64,000 nucleotides of DNA, taken from NCBI RefSeq assembly GCF_016907275.1, contig NZ_JAFBBP010000001.1, positions 3,958,001 to 4,022,000 of the forward strand, given 5' to 3'. The DNA comes from Micromonospora luteifusca. Its GTDB lineage: Bacteria > Actinomycetota > Actinomycetes > Mycobacteriales > Micromonosporaceae. The number at the start of each line of letters is the position of its first letter. Within the stretch, counting starts at the first letter, position 1. This document shows positions 57,550 through 64,000 of the stretch, in pieces. Position numbers and translations under genes: made by a program. The notes below the pieces were generated by a model. The model ran no database searches, was not told where the DNA came from, and was given only the letters and a program-made list of their open reading frames with translations.

Positions 57550-58005
57550 CTACGCCGACGCGGTGCCGGTGGGGCGGGACCGCAGCTCCGTGACATAGTC
57601 GTCCGGGGCGCCGGCCTTCTCGGCGGCGTTCGCGATCTCGGAGAGATACCACGAGGTCGGCAGGCCGCCCTCGTACCCGTTGAAGACGTAGATCCACGCG
57701 GTCACGTCGCCGTCGAGGGTGGAGACCCGGACGTGCAGCTTGCGGTACGTGCCGGCGGTCACCCCCTCGATCTCGTCGAGCTGGCCGGCGTCGTATGGGT
57801 GGATGTCGTAGAGCGCCACGAAGACCCGCTCACCGGGCGCCTCGACCAGGGTGCTCACCGCGCCCTCCCAGCCGATCACGTCCGCTCCGGCGAAGGTCAG
57901 CCGCCAGCCCTCCAGCCAGCCGGTGCCCACCATCGGCGAATGCGGACAGTAGGCGCGCATCCGGGCGGGGTCGAGATTTGAGCCGTAGGCGGCGTGATGA
58001 CGCAC
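57550..58005 (-). CDS. gamma-glutamylcyclotransferase family protein
   Basis: A 151-residue GGCT/AIG2-fold protein. AAYGSNLDPARMRAYCPHSP is the substrate-binding loop and YDAGQLDEIEGVTAGTYRK carries the putative acidic catalytic residue. It may release 5-oxoproline from gamma-glutamyl compounds; since actinobacteria mainly use mycothiol, the true substrate is unknown. GTG 58005 is the family-consistent start, without clear ribosome site. It is divergent from lpdA. Confidence 0.85.
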   Translation of the reverse strand: MRHHAAYGSNLDPARMRAYCPHSPMVGTGWLEGWRLTFAGADVIGWEGAVSTLVEAPGERVFVALYDIHPYDAGQLDEIEGVTAGTYRKLHVRVSTLDGDVTAWIYVFNGYEGGLPTSWYLSEIANAAEKAGAPDDYVTELRSRPTGTASA

Positions 58006-58111
58006 GGCGATGACGATAGCCCGGCGAACGGGTGGGGGAGAATACGACAGTGCGTGTCGAATGCGCTCGGGAGAAGAAAGTCACTGTGAGCATGGACGAA
58101 GGGCGAACGCT

Positions 58112-59515
58112 GTGAGCCGGATCGTGATCATCGGTGGGGGGCCGGCCGGCTACGAGGCGGCCCTGGTCGCCGCCCAGCTGGACGCCGATGTCACCGTGGT
58201 GGAGGCCGACGGCGCGGGCGGAGCGTGTGTGCTCTCCGACTGCGTGCCGTCGAAGACCTTCATCGCCAGCTCGGGGGTGGTCACCGGCTACCGGGACACC
58301 GAGGAATTCGGGGTGCACTCGGACGGACTGGAGGCGGTCACCGTCGATGCGCGGGCGGTGCACGAGCGGGTCAAGCGGCTGGCCCTGGCACAGTCCGCCG
58401 ACATCCACGCCAAGCTGCTCAAGGCGGGGGTCACCTTCGTGGCCGGCACCGCCCGGCTCGGTGAGGACGCCCTCGGGCACACCCACCGGGTCGTCGTGAC
58501 CCCCGCGGACGGCGGCGAGGAATACTCGATCGCGGCGTCCACCGTGCTGGTGGCCACCGGCTCGACCCCCCGCCAGTTGCCCACCGCCGTTCCGGACGGT
58601 GAGCGCATCCTGACCTGGCGCCAGGTGTACGACCTGCCGGAGCTGCCCGAGCACCTGATCGTGGTCGGCTCGGGTGTGACCGGCGCGGAGTTCGCCAGCG
58701 CGTACCTGGCGATGGGGGTCGAGGTCACGTTGGTCTCCAGCCGGGACCGGGTGATGCCGCACGAGGACGCCGACGCCGCGTCCGCCATCGAGCGGGTGTT
58801 CCGCAACCGGGGCATGGAGATCCTCAACAACTCGCGGGCCGACGCGGTCCGGCGTACCGCCGACGGCGTCGAGGTGGAACTCTCCGACGGCCGCAAGGTC
58901 ACCGGTTCGCACGCCTTGATCACGGTCGGTTCGATCCCGAACACCGCCAACCTGGGCCTGACCGAGTACGGCGTGGAGCTGGGCCGGGGCGGCTACGTGA
59001 CCGTCGACCGGGCCTCCCGGACCAACGTGCCCGGCATCTACGCGGCCGGCGACTGCACCGGCGTGCTGCTGCTGGCCAGCGTCGCCGCCATGCAGGGTCG
59101 GATCGCCATGTGGCACGCCCTCGGCGAGGCGGTCCGCCCGCTGCGGTTGCGTACCGTCGCGGCGAACGTCTTCACCGACCCGGAGCTGGCCACCGTGGGT
59201 GTCTCGCAGGACGAGGTGGACGCTGGCAAGGTGCCGGCCCGGCAGGTGATGCTGCCGCTGTCCGGCAACGCCCGGGCCAAGATGGACGACCTTCCCGACG
59301 GCTTCGTGAAGCTGTTCTGCCGACCGGCCAGCGGCCAGGTGATCGGCGGTGTGGTGGTCGCCCCGAAGGCCAGCGAGCTGATCCTGCCCATCACCATGGC
59401 GGTGGAGAACAACCTCACCGTCAACGAGCTGGCCCAGACCATCACCATCTACCCGAGCCTCTCCGGTTCGATCACCGAGGCAGCGCGCCAGCTGATGCTC
59501 CACGAGCTGGAGTGA
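58112..59515 (+). CDS. lpdA: NAD(P)H-quinone dehydrogenase, flavoprotein disulfide reductase-like (LpdA)
   Basis: A 467-residue FAD enzyme: IIGGGPAGYEAALVAAQLDA (FAD), GACVLSDCVPSKTFI with a CxxxxC pair as in lipoamide dehydrogenases, VVGSGVTGAEFASAYLAMGV (NAD(P)), and GIYAAGDCTGVLLLASVAAM. The C-terminal interface lacks the usual HxxxxE catalytic dyad (sequence there reads ITIYPSLSGSITEAA), as described for M. tuberculosis LpdA (Rv3303c), which acts as a quinone reductase rather than a lipoamide dehydrogenase. GTG 58112 is used. Its end overlaps the convergent DUF998 gene by 44 bases. Confidence 0.93.
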   Translation: MSRIVIIGGGPAGYEAALVAAQLDADVTVVEADGAGGACVLSDCVPSKTFIASSGVVTGYRDTEEFGVHSDGLEAVTVDARAVHERVKRLALAQSADIHAKLLKAGVTFVAGTARLGEDALGHTHRVVVTPADGGEEYSIAASTVLVATGSTPRQLPTAVPDGERILTWRQVYDLPELPEHLIVVGSGVTGAEFASAYLAMGVEVTLVSSRDRVMPHEDADAASAIERVFRNRGMEILNNSRADAVRRTADGVEVELSDGRKVTGSHALITVGSIPNTANLGLTEYGVELGRGGYVTVDRASRTNVPGIYAAGDCTGVLLLASVAAMQGRIAMWHALGEAVRPLRLRTVAANVFTDPELATVGVSQDEVDAGKVPARQVMLPLSGNARAKMDDLPDGFVKLFCRPASGQVIGGVVVAPKASELILPITMAVENNLTVNELAQTITIYPSLSGSITEAARQLMLHELE

Positions 59516-60137
59516 ACGGCGCTCCTCTGCCGACCGCCGAGGTCCGGGTCTGGATCACCGCCACCGTGGCCAGGACCGCGACCTCGGCGAGGATGAGGAG
59601 GCGTTCGGCCAGGCCGATGAGCACCCGGTCACCGGGGTAGGCGGACCAGATCATCGCCGCCGCCAGGGCGAGGCTGAGTAGGACGAAGATGCGTAGCGTC
59701 CGGGCTGCGGGGGCCAGATCCGACCGGCGGGCGAGCAGCCAGCCACCGACCGGGAGCGCCAGGAAGGCGACCACCGAGGCGTACCGGTGCAGGTAGGCCG
59801 CCGTGGTCATGGCCGTGCCCGGCTCGTTCGTCGGCACCAGCGCGGCGAGTAGCAGCCCGGCCGCCCAGGTGCCGAGCAGCAACTCGGCCGTCCGACCGGA
59901 CTCTGCTCGGGGTGGGCCGGCGCGGCGTAGCCCGTACAGCAACGCCACGGTGGCGAGCGCGAGCACCATCATGGCGACGTCGATGACGCCGCCCCGGTCG
60001 GAGACCGCGAAGTCGCTGATGGTCAGCGCCCACGGGCTGAGGTCGTCGTTGACTTCGAGGTGGCCGATCACGGTGAGCAGCGCCGCCAGCGCGATGCCGC
60101 CGAGGGCGAACAGGCCGGTGCTCCGGGTTCCAGGCAT
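59472..60137 (-). CDS. DUF998 membrane protein
   Basis: A 221-residue polytopic membrane protein with six hydrophobic segments (GLFALGGIALAALLTVIGHL; VIDVAMMVLALATVALLYGL; LLLGTWAAGLLLAALVP; VVAFLALPVGGWLLA; FVLLSLALAAAMIWSA; LLILAEVAVLATVAVI). SPWALTISDFAVSDRGGVID and VPTNEPG are typical of the DUF998 family, with no known function. ATG 60137 is used. The tail end overlaps the lpdA gene by 44 bases, tail-to-tail. Confidence 0.85.
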   Translation of the reverse strand: MPGTRSTGLFALGGIALAALLTVIGHLEVNDDLSPWALTISDFAVSDRGGVIDVAMMVLALATVALLYGLRRAGPPRAESGRTAELLLGTWAAGLLLAALVPTNEPGTAMTTAAYLHRYASVVAFLALPVGGWLLARRSDLAPAARTLRIFVLLSLALAAAMIWSAYPGDRVLIGLAERLLILAEVAVLATVAVIQTRTSAVGRGAPFTPARGASAGALPR

Positions 60138-60222
60138 ACCTCAGCCTGTCGCCGCAGGGACCCGAGCCGGATCCGGGACGGCCACCGAAATCCTTCCGGG
60201 GGACCACCCCTAGAGGCCTCCG

Positions 60223-60311
60223 GACCTTCCCCCGCGATCTTGCACTTTCGGTCGTCCTTATGCGGGGCATGCCCCAATTGCGGGGACAGGAAGTGCAAGA
60301 TCGCGAAGGTC
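60223..60311. repeat. long hairpin between DedA and DUF998 genes
   Basis: CGCGATCTTGCACTT (60233-60247) pairs perfectly with 60291-60305, and GACCTT (60223-60228) extends the stem with AAGGTC (60306-60311) past a CCCC bulge. The 43-base loop contains the perfect palindrome GGGGCATGCCCC. It follows the DedA stop (60324), so it may be that gene's terminator; the size and inner palindrome resemble an interspersed repeat. Confidence 0.85.
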
Positions 60312-60323
60312 GGGGGCCGACAC

Positions 60324-60947
60324 TCAGTCGATGGGGACGTCGACTGCGGCGGCGGCTCGGGCGTGGCGGGCGCTGACCAGCGTCATCGCCCAGCCCGCCG
60401 CCGCGAAGCCGGCTGCGGCGGCGGTGGCGATGATGGCCAGCCGCCAGGCCGACTCGGTCAGCGCGGTACCGCCCAGGTGCCCGACGAGCGCGCCGTAGGT
60501 GGCCCAGCCCAGCGCGGCGACGGCCTCGTAGACCACGAACAGCCGGTACGGGTAGCGGCTGCGGCCGGCCGAGAAGCAGGCCGCCATCCGGCCGCCCGGC
60601 ACGAACCGGCAGAGCAGGATGACCAGCGGTCCGGGTTGTCGCAGCCCCTGGGTGACCCGATTGGCGACCCGACGGGCCCGGCTCAGTTCGGCGGCGTGCC
60701 GGGGTGGCCGCCGGTCCGGTGCGACCCGTCCGAGCAGGTAGCAAGCCAGGTCGCCGGCGAATACGCCGAGCGCGCCGACGGCGATGGTGACCGGCAGGTT
60801 GAGCCCGCCGTAGACGGTGAGCGCGCCACTGGTGATCATGACGATCTGGGTGGGGATCACCGGGACGAAGGCGTCCGCGATCAGCAGAACGAGCAGCAAC
60901 AGGTAGGCCCACGTCGGCGATGCGACGTCAGTCAGTAGTTCGGGCAC
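60324..60947 (-). CDS. DedA family membrane protein
   Basis: A 207-residue member of the DedA/SNARE-associated family, which transports or flips undecaprenyl phosphate or other lipids. LIADAFVPVIPTQIVMITSG is the first re-entrant-type segment and CRFVPGGRMAACFSAG is the hallmark motif (F-PGGR), followed by three helices. GTG 60947 is preferred over GTG 60956 because GAGGTGG lies five bases upstream of it and would overlap the other. It is divergent from the leader of the threonyl-tRNA synthetase-like gene. Confidence 0.88.
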   Translation of the reverse strand: MPELLTDVASPTWAYLLLLVLLIADAFVPVIPTQIVMITSGALTVYGGLNLPVTIAVGALGVFAGDLACYLLGRVAPDRRPPRHAAELSRARRVANRVTQGLRQPGPLVILLCRFVPGGRMAACFSAGRSRYPYRLFVVYEAVAALGWATYGALVGHLGGTALTESAWRLAIIATAAAAGFAAAGWAMTLVSARHARAAAAVDVPID

Positions 60948-61211
60948 GCCTGCCACCTCGCCGGATGCGGCTGATCGGGTGTCTTCAGCCTGACTGCGTG
61001 TCCGGCGTCACCGTGGACAGCCCCGGCCCGTCGTGACGGTCGACACGACCCGGCCACCCAGGTACAACGAGGCGAACCAATCTCGGGTGACGGGGTGCGG
61101 CGGCCGTCCCACCCGTCCTGCACCGGTCGGCAAATCGGCGTACGTCGGCGTACCGTTGTTCGCGCGGCCCACGCCCGTCGGGTCCCCCGTTCCTGACGAT
61201 TCGGGCCGCCT

Positions 61212-61242
61212 GGGCCGCCGGCGGGTCCCGCGCCGGCGGCCC
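61212..61242. promoter_or_regulatory. 12-bp perfect GC-rich hairpin upstream of the Thr leader
   Basis: GGGCCGCCGGCG (61212-61223) pairs with 61231-61242 around GGTCCCG. It lies about 50 bases before the putative -10 element of the leader peptide, so it may be an upstream control element. Bases 60957-61211 show no gene, only two close CGGCGTAC direct repeats near 61140. Confidence 0.4.
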
Positions 61243-61293
61243 GCCCCCTCCTTCGCCGCCGCAAATCCGGGTGCGTCCCCGATTGTCGGTGAG

Positions 61294-61299
61294 TACGGT
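61294..61299 (+). promoter_or_regulatory. -10 element for the leader peptide transcript
   Basis: TACGGT fits TANNNT and ends six bases before the leader ATG (61306), with no Shine-Dalgarno, pointing to a leaderless transcript starting at the ATG. No convincing -35. Confidence 0.45.
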
Positions 61300-61305
61300 C
61301 GCCGT

Positions 61306-61362
61306 ATGCGCAGTGCGGTAGTGGTGACCACGACGCCGGGTGTCCCCGGCGCGCCGCTCTGA
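61306..61362 (+). CDS. threonine-rich leader peptide (attenuator)
   Basis: An 18-codon ORF, MRSAVVVTTTPGVPGAPL, with three consecutive Thr codons (ACC ACG ACG) after three Val codons, ending in TGA 103 bases before a threonyl-tRNA synthetase-like gene. Translation stalling at Thr codons when charged tRNA(Thr) is scarce could shift the RNA folds downstream. GTGGT in the Val-Thr region (61321-61325) can pair with ACCAC at 61367-61371. The pattern is that of a classical transcription attenuation leader; function is inferred. Confidence 0.65.
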   Translation: MRSAVVVTTTPGVPGAPL

Positions 61363-61409
61363 CGTAACCACCGTCGACCAGGCCCCGGGGCGATCCGCCC
61401 CGGAGGGCC
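61334..61409 (+). promoter_or_regulatory. attenuator hairpins between the leader peptide and ThrRS gene
   Basis: CGCCGGG (61334-61340) pairs with CCCGGCG (61345-61351) inside the end of the leader ORF and could be a pause hairpin. A second stem at 61381-61409 has CCGGGGCG/CGCCCCGG around ATC, extended by GGCC/GGCC past an AG bulge, and is the candidate terminator. No T-run follows. Competing pairing of 61321-61325 with 61367-61371 would connect leader translation to these folds. Confidence 0.5.
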
Positions 61410-61465
61410 GCGCGCCGAACGGAGCCCAGGTCGCCTCCGGGTCGTACCCGATCCAGGAGCCCGAC

Positions 61466-62683
61466 ATGATCGACCACCGTAGGCTCGGCCGCGAGCTGGA
61501 CCTCTTCGTTTCCGATCCGCTCGCCGGCGCCGGCCTGCCGATCTGGCTGCCGGCCGGCGCCGCCGCCCGGCACGCTGTCGAGGAGTACGTCCGGGAGTTG
61601 GAGCGCCGCTCCGGTCACCAGCACGTCTACTCGCCGCCGTTGGGCAAACGCGAACTCTTCGAACTCTCCGGGCACCTCGGCTACTTCGCCGACGACATGT
61701 TCCCGCCGATGCGGCTGAGCGCGGACGACGAGTTCGTGCTCCGGCCCGCCCTCTGCCCGCACCACGCACTGGTCTTCCGCGCCCGGGGCCGCTCCTACCG
61801 CGAGCTGCCGTTGCGGATCGCGGAGCTCGGTGGGATGTACCGCTCGGAGCGCTCCGGGGTGCTCGGTGGGCTGTCCCGGGTACGCGCCATCTCGCTCAAC
61901 GACGCGCACACCTTCTGTGCCCCCGAGCAGGTGGGGGAGGAGGTCGGCCGGATCCTCGGGCTGATCCGCGCCGCGCACGCCGCGCTCGGCGTCCGCCCGG
62001 CCGGCTTCCGGCTGTCGCTGCGCGGGCCGGGCGAGAAGTACGTCGGCGACGACGCGCAGTGGCCCCGCGCGGAGGATCTGCTCCGGGGCGCGCTGGCCGG
62101 GGTGGAGTACGTCGAGGCTCCGGGGGAGGCCGCCTTCTACGGTCCGAAGATCGACATTCAGATCGTCGACGCCGCCGGCCGGGAGTCGACCCTGTCCACC
62201 ATCCAGTTGGACTTCGACAAGCCGGAGCGGTTCGACCTGTCGTACACCGACTCGGACGGCAGTCGGCGTCGACCGGTCATGGTGCACCGCAGCCTGGTCG
62301 GCAGCATGGAGCGGCTGTTCGCGTACCTGATCGAGGTGCACGAGGGTGCATTCCCGGCCTGGTACGCGCCGGTCCAACTGGTGCTGCTGCCGGTCGACGA
62401 CGGCCAGGCCGACGTGGCGGCCGACCTGGCCCGGCGGGCCGTCGACGCCGGCCTGCGGGTCGAGGTCGACGTCGCCGGCTCGCTGGGCGCCCGGATCCGG
62501 GACGCGGCCCGCCGCCGCGTCCCGTACCTCGGGGTGTTGGGTCCACGGGAGGCGGCCGACGGGCGCCTCGCGCTGCGCCTGCGCGGCGGTCGTGCCCTGA
62601 AACCGATGCCCGCGGACGCCGCGCTCGCCTTGATCGGCGGGCAGGTCGCCGCCCGCGCGGCCGAGCTGCTCCCGGCGGACTGA
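61466..62683 (+). CDS. compact threonyl-tRNA synthetase-like protein (no TGS or editing domain)
   Basis: A 405-residue class II synthetase containing only the catalytic and anticodon-binding domains of ThrRS; full-length ThrRS has about 640-690 residues. The three zinc ligands are present: Cys in RPALCPHHALVF, His in LNDAHTFC, His in VMVHRSLVGSMERL. Motif 2 reads RIAELGGMYRSERSGVLGGL. The normal QDDAH is changed to LNDAH. ATG 61466 has AGGAG (61454-61458) at seven bases. It is probably a second ThrRS used under threonine or antibiotic stress (for example borrelidin-like inhibitors), in keeping with the Thr leader upstream. Confidence 0.9.
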   Translation: MIDHRRLGRELDLFVSDPLAGAGLPIWLPAGAAARHAVEEYVRELERRSGHQHVYSPPLGKRELFELSGHLGYFADDMFPPMRLSADDEFVLRPALCPHHALVFRARGRSYRELPLRIAELGGMYRSERSGVLGGLSRVRAISLNDAHTFCAPEQVGEEVGRILGLIRAAHAALGVRPAGFRLSLRGPGEKYVGDDAQWPRAEDLLRGALAGVEYVEAPGEAAFYGPKIDIQIVDAAGRESTLSTIQLDFDKPERFDLSYTDSDGSRRRPVMVHRSLVGSMERLFAYLIEVHEGAFPAWYAPVQLVLLPVDDGQADVAADLARRAVDAGLRVEVDVAGSLGARIRDAARRRVPYLGVLGPREAADGRLALRLRGGRALKPMPADAALALIGGQVAARAAELLPAD

Positions 62684-62708
62684 CCCACCCGCCGATCCGG
62701 GGTGGGTC
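62682..62708. terminator. terminator between ThrRS-like gene and ABC exporter gene
   Basis: GACCCACCC (62682-62690) pairs with GGGTGGGTC (62700-62708) around nine bases, between the convergent stops at 62683 and 62743. Confidence 0.7.
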
Positions 62709-62742
62709 GTCGTCGGTCGCGTCGCGCGCACGGCGACCCGCC

Positions 62743-64000
62743 CTAGACCGCCGCCGGTTGGCCGGCCGGCTCCTCGTCGACGACGGCACCGGTGAACTGG
62801 GAACGGTAGAGCCGGTGGTACGCGCCGTGGGCGGCGAGCAACTGCTCGTGGGTGCCCTGCTCGACGATCCGGCCGTTCTCCATCATCAGGATCAGGTCGG
62901 CGTCGCGGATGGTGGAGAGCCGGTGCGCGATGACGAAGCTGGTCCGGTCCGAGCGCAGCGCGGCCATCGCCCGTTGGAGCAGCACCTCGGTGCGGGTGTC
63001 CACCGAGCTGGTCGCCTCGTCGAGGATCAGCAGCGACGGCTCGGCGAGGAACGCCCGGGCGATGGTGATGAGCTGCTTCTCACCGGCGCTCACGTTGCTG
63101 CCCTCCTCGTCGATGACCGTGTCGTAGCCGTCGGGCAGGCTGCGTACGAACCGGTCGACGAAGGTGGCCTGGGCCGCGGCGAGGATCTCCTCCTCGGTCG
63201 CGTCCGGCCGCCCGTAGGCGATGTTGTCCCGGATGGTGCCGCCGAAGAGCCAGGTGTCCTGGAGCACCATGCCGACCCGGCCGCGCAGGTCGTCGCGGCG
63301 CATCGTCGTGATGTCCACCCCGTCGAGCGTGATCCGGCCGGCGTCCAGCTCGTAGAACCGCATGATCAAGTTGACCAGCGTGGTCTTGCCGGCGCCGGTC
63401 GGGCCGACGATGGCCACCGTGTGACCCGGCTCGGCGACCAGTGACAGGTCGGCGATCAGCGGCTTGTCCGGCTCGTAGCGGAACGAGACGTGTTCGAACT
63501 CGACCCGACCGTGCGGGTCGGTGACCCGGGCCGGCTCCACCGGGTCGGGGGTCTGCTCGTCGGCGTCCAGCACCGCGAAGACGCGCTCGGCCGAGGCCAC
63601 CCCGGACTGCAGGAGGTTGGCCATCGAGGCGAGTTGGGTGAGCGGCTGGGTGAACTGTCGGGAGTACTGGATGAACGCCTGCACATCGCCGAGGCTCATC
63701 GTGCCGGACGCGACCCGCAGCCCGCCGACCACGGCGATCGCCACGTAGCTCAGGTTTCCGATGAACATCATCGACGGCATGATGATCCCGGAGATGAACT
63801 GGGCCCCGAAGCTGGCCCGGAACAGCTCGTCGTTCTTCGCGGCGAACGCGGCCTCCACCTCACGCTGCCGGCCGAAGACCTTCACCAGCTCATGACCGGT
63901 GTACGCCTCCTCGATCTGGCCGTTCAACTCGCCGGTGTGCTTCCACTGCGCGATGAACTGCTTCTGCGAGCGCTTGGCGATGCGCTGGGTGACCAACACC
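62743..64000 (-). CDS. ABC exporter, MsbA/multidrug type (N-terminus outside window)
   Basis: At least 418 residues of an ABC half-transporter running off the right edge. The visible membrane part covers helices four to six ([40 protein letters not shown]) and the ATPase domain has Walker [10 protein letters not shown], signature NVSAGEKQL (LSGGQ replaced by VSAGE), Walker [13 protein letters not shown] and [10 protein letters not shown]. The VSAGEKQ signature is common in the second gene of heterodimeric actinobacterial exporters, where a partner gene usually lies upstream, beyond the window. Substrate unknown. Confidence 0.9.
   Translation of the reverse strand, partial: VLVTQRIAKRSQKQFIAQWKHTGELNGQIEEAYTGHELVKVFGRQREVEAAFAAKNDELFRASFGAQFISGIIMPSMMFIGNLSYVAIAVVGGLRVASGTMSLGDVQAFIQYSRQFTQPLTQLASMANLLQSGVASAERVFAVLDADEQTPDPVEPARVTDPHGRVEFEHVSFRYEPDKPLIADLSLVAEPGHTVAIVGPTGAGKTTLVNLIMRFYELDAGRITLDGVDITTMRRDDLRGRVGMVLQDTWLFGGTIRDNIAYGRPDATEEEILAAAQATFVDRFVRSLPDGYDTVIDEEGSNVSAGEKQLITIARAFLAEPSLLILDEATSSVDTRTEVLLQRAMAALRSDRTSFVIAHRLSTIRDADLILMMENGRIVEQGTHEQLLAAHGAYHRLYRSQFTGAVVDEEPAGQPAAV

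Noticed and set aside
60957..61465. T-box riboswitch upstream of the ThrRS-like gene
   Set aside because: No T-box core (TGGNACCGCG-like) or specifier stem I could identify; the leader peptide explains the region better.
60985..61467. A 160-codon minus-strand frame covering the Thr leader region
   Set aside because: No recognisable domain or ribosome site, Arg/Gly-rich, and it conflicts with the plus-strand leader and hairpins.

Overview
The window is high-GC actinobacterial DNA with strongly G/C-ending codons, frequent GTG starts, several apparently leaderless genes, a Cvn-type conservon and a cydABDC operon. Gene content and protein sequences point to the family Micromonosporaceae, most likely Micromonospora or a close relative; this is an inference from pattern, not from a search. 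I see no rRNA, tRNA, CRISPR array, prophage or intact insertion sequence. It reads as chromosomal core with a few lineage-specific pieces.

Layout. 1-4.9 kb: end of a CBS-domain CNNM/CorC protein, trpS, a 2'-5' RNA ligase-family protein, YihY, a GntR regulator, a small acidic protein and a VOC protein. 5.1-11.9 kb: alpha-glucosidase and LacI-type regulator, divergent from a three-gene sugar ABC importer without its own ATPase. 12.0-23.9 kb: a nucleoside uptake and salvage block (BMP-family lipoprotein, ATPase, two permeases, cdd, deoA, add, udk) with a DUF4272 gene and an RlmA-type methyltransferase inside it. 24.1-29.1 kb: a four-gene conservon (histidine-kinase-like, roadblock, DUF742, GTPase). 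Convergent to it lie an unusual IS110-transposase-like protein carrying the same C-terminal tail as the kinase, and an acidic protein of unknown function. 33-41.5 kb: PadR with a permease-prefix-type membrane protein, then cydABDC and a BlaI/M56 pair. 41.9-48.3 kb: two aldehyde dehydrogenases, deoC, upp, a GPP34 protein and a phosphohexomutase/phosphopentomutase. 48.4-64 kb: Ser/Thr kinase, acyl-CoA mutase large subunit, M20 amidohydrolase, DUF4349 lipoprotein, MBL hydrolase, several small proteins, LpdA, DUF998, DedA, a second compact threonyl-tRNA synthetase behind a probable attenuator, and the end of an ABC exporter.

How the genes work together. The BMP-type ABC transporter brings in nucleosides. 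Cdd and Add deaminate cytidine and adenosine, DeoA phosphorolyses thymidine/deoxyuridine, and the mutase and DeoC carry deoxyribose phosphate to acetaldehyde and glyceraldehyde-3-phosphate. The adjacent aldehyde dehydrogenases could remove the acetaldehyde, and Upp and Udk recapture uracil and uridine. No purine nucleoside phosphorylase gene is in the window. The order upp, mutase, M20 hydrolase, lpdA resembles the Mycobacterium tuberculosis Rv3309c-Rv3303c neighbourhood. The cyd operon makes cytochrome bd and its CydDC exporter; BlaI-like half-sites in front of both cydA and blaI suggest BlaI control of bd oxidase.

Most worth a second look: (1) a leader peptide with three consecutive threonine codons plus hairpins in front of the compact ThrRS; (2) two long perfect hairpins with unrelated stems but a nearly identical 26-nt loop; (3) the transposase-like protein that shares a three-block C-terminal tail with the conservon kinase; (4) BlaI-type operators at cydA; (5) a tandem 51-bp repeat at the permease junction that creates a 19-codon coupled ORF; (6) a probable CTG start codon for the nucleoside ABC ATPase.
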